35,768 bases of DNA, from the NCBI RefSeq assembly GCF_006438875.1, contig NZ_RCZH01000011.1, positions 1,010 to 36,777 on the forward strand. The letters run 5' to 3'. The notes beneath the pieces were generated by a model. That model was given only the letters and a program-made list of their open reading frames with translations. It did no database searches and had not been told where the DNA came from. The translations under genes were made by a program, and so were the position numbers. Shown here piece by piece: positions 31,642 to 35,768 of the stretch (position 1 is its first letter; every line of letters starts with the position of its first letter). The stretch comes from Flavobacterium pectinovorum. Its GTDB lineage: Bacteria > Bacteroidota > Bacteroidia > Flavobacteriales > Flavobacteriaceae.

Positions 31642-33051
31642 TTACTCTTTCGGTTTTGTTAAATAATATACCGGAATTCCTGTTAGCATAATTAAAACTC
31701 CCCAACCACATGTTGAAAACTTTGTGATTAATAGTGAAATACAAATTGCTGCTGCAATCACGATATATAACATTGGTAAAAATGGATACCCGAATGCTTT
31801 ATAAGGTCTTTCTACATCCGGCATTTTTTTACGTAAGATGAAGATTCCGTAGATTGTTAATATGTAAAAAATCAATACTATAATAATCACAAAATCTAAT
31901 AAATCTCCATATTTACCTGTCAGGCATAAAGCCGAAGCCCAAATACATTGTGCCCAAAGTGCCCAGGCAGGAACACTTGATTCGTTTAAAACAGCAGCTT
32001 TTTTAAAGAATAAACCATCTTTTGCCATTGTATAATATACTCTTGCACCAGCCATAATTAATCCGTTGTTGCAGGCAAAAGTCGAAATCATGATCATAAT
32101 TGCAATAATCAATGTTCCGATGTTTCCAAAAATATAATGCGAAGCTACAACTGCTACTCTATCTGATTTTGCCAAAGCAATTTCATTTAAGGGAACTACA
32201 GCCAAATACATCAAATTTGTCAAAACATAAATAATCGTCACAATAAAAGTTCCTAAAAACAAACTGAAACCTACATTCCGTTTTGGGTTTTTAATTTCTC
32301 CGGCGATAAAAGTCACACCATTCCAAGCGTCACTTGAGAATAATGATCCAACCATTGCAGCAGAAATTCCTGTAATCAAAGCTTTCCCTCCAATTGGCAG
32401 CCATGAACCACTTTCGGCATTGTACGAACGAGGTGTCCATGCATCTGTCCAGTTGGCATCCCAAATCGAAGCTTTTGCTCCCAATGTTAATCCAAAAACG
32501 ATTAAACCTAGCAATGATAATATTTTGATAATCGTTAAAACTGTTTGAAGAATTTTTCCGTTTTTTACACCACGGCTATTAATGAAAGTCAGTAAAATAA
32601 TCGTAACTATTGATACTAACTGTGCGGCATTGAGTTTAAAAGAACCTAACTCATAAAGTATGTTCTCATCGCTTAAAGGCTCATAAAGATAAGCGGCAAA
32701 CTTCGAGAAAGCCACACCAACAGCGGCAATAGTTCCGGTTTGAATTACAGCGAAAAAACTCCAGCCGTATAAAAACGCAATTAATTTATTGTATGCTTCT
32801 TTGAGATATACATACTGTCCTCCGGCTTTTGGAAACATTGCGCTTAGCTCACCATAACTTACTGCGGCTATAATAGTGATTAATCCGGAAATCAACCAAA
32901 TTAGCGTTAGCCATCCCGCAGATCCTACTTGTCTGGCGATATCAGCACTTACAATAAATATCCCGGATCCAATCATCGACCCCACAACAAGCATGGTTCC
33001 GTCTAATAATCCGAGTTCTCTTTTAAAATGTTCCTGGTCGTTTTCTTGCAT
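31642..33051 (-). CDS. APC-family amino-acid permease
   Basis: 469 residues with about twelve membrane helices, an inner-membrane transporter. The APC signature is at the start: GSMIGSGIFIVSADIARQVGSAGW (about 17-40), SYGELSAMFPKAGGQYVYL near 65-83, and FSSDAWNGVTFIAGEIKNPKRN in the middle. The pattern is closest to the LAT-like (L-type amino-acid transporter-like) branch; substrate not readable. No signs of damage. Lone minus-strand gene; convergent with the DUF1810 gene and divergent from the potassium channel. Confidence 0.92.
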   Translation of the reverse strand: MQENDQEHFKRELGLLDGTMLVVGSMIGSGIFIVSADIARQVGSAGWLTLIWLISGLITIIAAVSYGELSAMFPKAGGQYVYLKEAYNKLIAFLYGWSFFAVIQTGTIAAVGVAFSKFAAYLYEPLSDENILYELGSFKLNAAQLVSIVTIILLTFINSRGVKNGKILQTVLTIIKILSLLGLIVFGLTLGAKASIWDANWTDAWTPRSYNAESGSWLPIGGKALITGISAAMVGSLFSSDAWNGVTFIAGEIKNPKRNVGFSLFLGTFIVTIIYVLTNLMYLAVVPLNEIALAKSDRVAVVASHYIFGNIGTLIIAIMIMISTFACNNGLIMAGARVYYTMAKDGLFFKKAAVLNESSVPAWALWAQCIWASALCLTGKYGDLLDFVIIIVLIFYILTIYGIFILRKKMPDVERPYKAFGYPFLPMLYIVIAAAICISLLITKFSTCGWGVLIMLTGIPVYYLTKPKE

Positions 33052-33194
33052 TATTTTGGTTTTTGGGTTGGTTAAAGATATACTTTTTTTAGAAATTTTA
33101 GAATTTAGATTGTTGATTTTAGGTTATGTTGAAAGTTATAATTTTCAGGTTCAATACAGTTATCAAATCAAACATTTAAAATAAAAATATTTTG

Positions 33195-33281
33195 GGCGTG
33201 TTTCGCCGCGGCGAATCGGGCTTCCGGCTATATTTCTTGCATTGTTTCGTTTGCAAAAGGATGCTACCTCTACCCTCACGC
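33195..33281. repeat. GGGCGTG...CACGC hairpin element
   Basis: Outer GCGTG (33196-33200) pairs with CACGC (33277-33281). Inside are a perfect 14-bp palindrome TTCGCCGCGGCGAA (33202-33215), the text CGGGCTTCCGGCTATATTTC, and a TTGCA...TTTGCAA pair. Its GC content stands out from the flanks. It looks like a flavobacterial intergenic repeat; only one copy is in this window. Confidence 0.5.
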
Positions 33282-33358
33282 AAATTTCGTTTTCATTAGA
33301 AGTTTTAGATAATAATTACGTTTACGGATTTCCATAAAATAATACTTTTTCATCTGTT

Positions 33359-33366
33359 TACATTTG
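33359..33366 (+). promoter_or_regulatory. Putative -7 box for the potassium channel gene
   Basis: TACATTTG, an exact TAnnTTTG match, 48-55 bases before the ATG at 33414. No clear -33 partner. Confidence 0.4.
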
Positions 33367-33413
33367 ATAATCAGAAATAAACTTAATGACTGTAACGAAT
33401 AAAATAACGTCAA

Positions 33414-34067
33414 ATGATTAAAGAAACAAATCCAAACAAACTTGGATTACTAAATCTTATAGTTTTAATTCTATCAATTTATGTATTAGGTGCATTAATA
33501 ATCGATTCCGTTTATATCCTTCCCAGAGAAACTTCCTTATTATTAAATTATATTGACAATGGAATTTGTTGCTTCTTTTTTATTGAGTTTTGTATTCGTT
33601 TTAAAAGAGCAGAAAACAAATTAAAGTTTATGCGTTGGGGTTGGATAGATTTAATTTCCTGCGTACCAATGATAAATGTACTTCGCGCTGGTCGATTATT
33701 ACGGCTAATTAGATTACTTCGAATTGTTAGAGCATTTAGAACAACAAAAAATGTAGTTGAACATATTTTTGCAAACAAGGCTCAAGGCGCATTCACTTCT
33801 GTATCAATAATTGCCGTTTTACTTGTGATTTTTTCTGCAATTGGAATACTTCAAGTTGAAAATGATCCAAATAGCAATATCAAAACTGCTGAAGATGCAA
33901 TTTGGTGGGCATACGTAACCATTACTACAGTGGGTTATGGGGATAAATTTCCTGTAACAACTGAAGGAAGAATTATTGCTTCTATTTTAATGACTGCAGG
34001 GGTTGGTTTATTTGGCACATTTACAGCATACGTGGCATCTTGGTTTGTTACGCAAAATAAAAATTAA
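33414..34067 (+). CDS. Voltage-gated-type potassium channel (Ion_trans family)
   Basis: 217 residues with a compact six-helix Kv layout. S1 about 11-30, S2 about 46-63, S3 about 74-90, then an arginine-rich S4 (91-109: RAGRLLRLIRLLRIVRAFR), S5 about 126-146, pore loop with the K+ filter TVGYGD at 172-177, and S6 about 187-212. It should let K+ pass the inner membrane in response to voltage. There is no cytosolic regulatory domain, so it is short for the family. A lipoprotein gene follows 16 bases after its stop. It has no visible link with the Kdp genes beyond the ion. Confidence 0.92.
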   Translation: MIKETNPNKLGLLNLIVLILSIYVLGALIIDSVYILPRETSLLLNYIDNGICCFFFIEFCIRFKRAENKLKFMRWGWIDLISCVPMINVLRAGRLLRLIRLLRIVRAFRTTKNVVEHIFANKAQGAFTSVSIIAVLLVIFSAIGILQVENDPNSNIKTAEDAIWWAYVTITTVGYGDKFPVTTEGRIIASILMTAGVGLFGTFTAYVASWFVTQNKN

Positions 34068-34083
34068 TTTAATCATTACTAAA

Positions 34084-34506
<423 letters not shown>

Positions 34507-34596
34507 TTCAAATATTTAATGGTGAATTCTGAAATAAAAAAGGATGATTAAGCTTGACTTAAAAATACCTCTATTAAGTCATCTAAAAAATCAAAT

Positions 34597-34628
34597 AAAG
34601 CTACATCCTAAAAAATGCTAGCTTTTTT
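34597..34628 (+). terminator. Putative terminator after the lipoprotein gene
   Basis: AAAGCTA (34597-34603) pairs with TAGCTTT (34619-34625), with T-rich text after it. A second inverted repeat GACTTAA / TTAAGTC lies just upstream at 34556-34580. Together they probably end the channel-lipoprotein transcript. Confidence 0.55.
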
Positions 34629-34649
34629 TAATTAAAAACAATAATTATA

Positions 34650-34657
34650 TATCTTCG
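34650..34657 (+). promoter_or_regulatory. Weak -7 box before the DUF5958-like gene
   Basis: TATCTTCG differs from TAnnTTTG at one position and lies 50-57 bases before the ATG at 34707, just after the terminator. Confidence 0.3.
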
Positions 34658-34706
34658 GAGTGAGTTTATTTCAAAAACAAACTGTACCACAAATCTCATT
34701 CTTTAG

Positions 34707-35117
34707 ATGCATCAACACGAAGTAATAATCAATAAAATTGCACAAGACAAAATAGATTTTGAACTTGGTACAAAGCTTATATTAGAAAATGAAGAATATA
34801 ATTTTGAAATACTTTTTGTAACCTTAAAAAAAAATATTTTCAACTCTATTCCTGACAAAACAGATTACAATACTAAAACCTATCAAAACGCAATAAATAC
34901 AATTCCCTTAAAACCAACTTATACTCCAATTGTAATTCTAAAAAATTTCAGTACAAAAATTGCCTTTAACAAATTGGCTACACTTCCTAAAAATGAAAAT
35001 ACAAAAACAATAATTTCATTACTTTGGATTTTTAAAGCCACCGATACTGAAAGAAGAAATACAGAATGCAAAAATGGTTGCGGACATTTTTGGCATGAAA
35101 ATTTGAATCCCATTTAA
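34707..35117 (+). CDS. DUF5958-like protein
   Basis: 136 residues, soluble. It opens with VIINKIAQDKIDFELGTKLI and has a LKPTYTPIVILK segment near 71-82 and a C-terminal ERRNTECKNGCGHFWHEN segment whose Cys/His residues could hold a metal. These three marks match what I remember of DUF5958, a family without known function; this was not checked. The gene has its own possible promoter and is followed 21 bases later by a secreted protein gene. Confidence 0.6.
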   Translation: MHQHEVIINKIAQDKIDFELGTKLILENEEYNFEILFVTLKKNIFNSIPDKTDYNTKTYQNAINTIPLKPTYTPIVILKNFSTKIAFNKLATLPKNENTKTIISLLWIFKATDTERRNTECKNGCGHFWHENLNPI

Positions 35118-35138
35118 TATTAAATAATACATTTAAGC

Positions 35139-35768
35139 ATGAAACAAATACTATTTTTTATTTTATTATTTAGTTTAAACTCCTATTCACAAAAAGATTT
35201 AGATAAAAAAATTGCTGATGTAGTTACTGAAGGTAAGACTTTATACAAATCTGAAATGGCTTCATGGTATGGAACCGATTTATTTCTGGAGAAATATAAA
35301 AATCATGAAAATATTGGTGGTTATTTTTCTTACTCAGAAGATGAGAAAGCTAAATGTATTTTCTTTTCAAAGGGCGAAAACCCAAAAGTTATTGGTACCA
35401 TAGTATTTGACAATACTTATAATATTCAAACAGCAAAATCAGAACTTGAAGAAAGAAGCTTTTCTAAAAATGAAACTGACTTATATTTAATAAGGTCAAA
35501 AGCGTTCAATACCATAAAAACTGATACTATTTTTAAACAATACAAAAATTCGAATCTAAATTTGATTCCGATAATTTCCAACAACGAAAAAAAGGTTTAC
35601 GTTTTAACTGGACCAACCAATAATGGAGTTGTAATTTATGGAAATGATTACTTGTTAACGTATAATGATAAAAATGAACTACAAAGCATTAAAAAATTAC
35701 ACGCTAATATTATTGTGGTGAATTTTGGCGATGAGAAAAATATCACATTGGCATCCATTCACAGTCAC
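35139..35768 (+). CDS. Secreted hypothetical protein, cut by window edge
   Basis: 210 codons are visible and the frame is still open at the last base, so the C-terminus is missing. It opens with a signal peptide (MKQILFFILLFSLNSYSQ) and a helical segment KDLDKKIADVVTEGKTLYKSEMASWYGTD. The rest is beta-rich with a TGPTNNGVVIYGNDYLL segment near 167-183. Exported, periplasmic or envelope. I do not recognise a characterised family. It begins 21 bases after the DUF5958-like gene, so the two may be cotranscribed. Confidence 0.75.
   Translation, partial: MKQILFFILLFSLNSYSQKDLDKKIADVVTEGKTLYKSEMASWYGTDLFLEKYKNHENIGGYFSYSEDEKAKCIFFSKGENPKVIGTIVFDNTYNIQTAKSELEERSFSKNETDLYLIRSKAFNTIKTDTIFKQYKNSNLNLIPIISNNEKKVYVLTGPTNNGVVIYGNDYLLTYNDKNELQSIKKLHANIIVVNFGDEKNITLASIHSH

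Larger units (their letters stand above)
33052..33413. other. 362-base divergent gap with one hairpin element
   Basis: No gene. It contains the palindromic element at 33195-33281 and the channel promoter box at 33359-33366 (both listed). The permease side has no exact TAnnTTTG box. Confidence 0.55.

Noticed and set aside
34003..34083. Upstream start for the SH3 lipoprotein
   Set aside because: It lies inside the channel gene and would bury a clean lipoprotein signal sequence at residue 28.

Overview
The window looks like chromosomal DNA of a Flavobacterium or close relative (Bacteroidota). The evidence is low GC, A-rich leaders instead of strong Shine-Dalgarno sites, several TAnnTTTG promoter boxes of the Bacteroidota sigma-A type, protein families typical of the group, and intergenic gaps filled with the short palindromic repeats common in flavobacterial genomes. 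No rRNA, tRNA, transposase, integrase or CRISPR array is visible.

Layout. (1) 1-5901: repeat-rich left edge, a luciferase-like flavin oxidoreductase and a NodB-fold secreted protein (both minus strand), a small alpha/beta hydrolase (plus), and a 660-residue sigma-54-activator response regulator (minus). (2) 6110-9946: divergent from that regulator, a TPR sensor histidine kinase followed by a second sigma-54-activator response regulator. (3) 10081-10788: an unrecognised gene with its own terminator. (4) 11035-21021: a potassium-uptake (Kdp) locus: small DUF7674-like protein, an unlabelled 27-residue membrane peptide, kdpF, kdpA, kdpB, kdpC, a BBP2-type porin, a short KdpD holding only the KdpD-ATPase and USP parts, and a separate HAMP-PAS histidine kinase. 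There is no kdpE in the window. Every sizeable gap after kdpA contains palindromic repeats. (5) 21354-22115: a PAP2 phosphatase flanked by two copies of a ~150-bp hairpin repeat. (6) 22486-30511: a DNA-damage island: a self-cleaving (S24) repressor divergent from dinB and a short DnaE-type polymerase, then a DnaQ-like exonuclease/GIY-YIG fusion, xthA and an AlkB-like dioxygenase. (7) 30656-35768: DUF1810 protein, APC amino-acid permease (minus), Kv-like potassium channel, SH3-like lipoprotein with a serine microsatellite, a DUF5958-like protein, and a secreted protein cut by the window edge.

How the genes may work together. In the Kdp locus KdpFABC pumps K+ across the inner membrane and the porin may admit ions through the outer membrane. 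The classic KdpD sensor appears split into two proteins, and the likely output regulator is a sigma-54 activator rather than KdpE; that last link is inference from position. In the damage island the S24 repressor probably holds dinB-dnaE silent until self-cleavage, giving a two-polymerase translesion cassette next to excision and direct-reversal enzymes.

The most unusual items are the 27-residue peptide before kdpF, the spaced direct repeat ahead of the Kdp operon, the palindromes between the repressor and dinB, a structured RNA-like repeat in two copies with compensating stem changes, and several MITE-like nested inverted repeats inside the Kdp locus. All assignments come from reading the sequence; no search was run.
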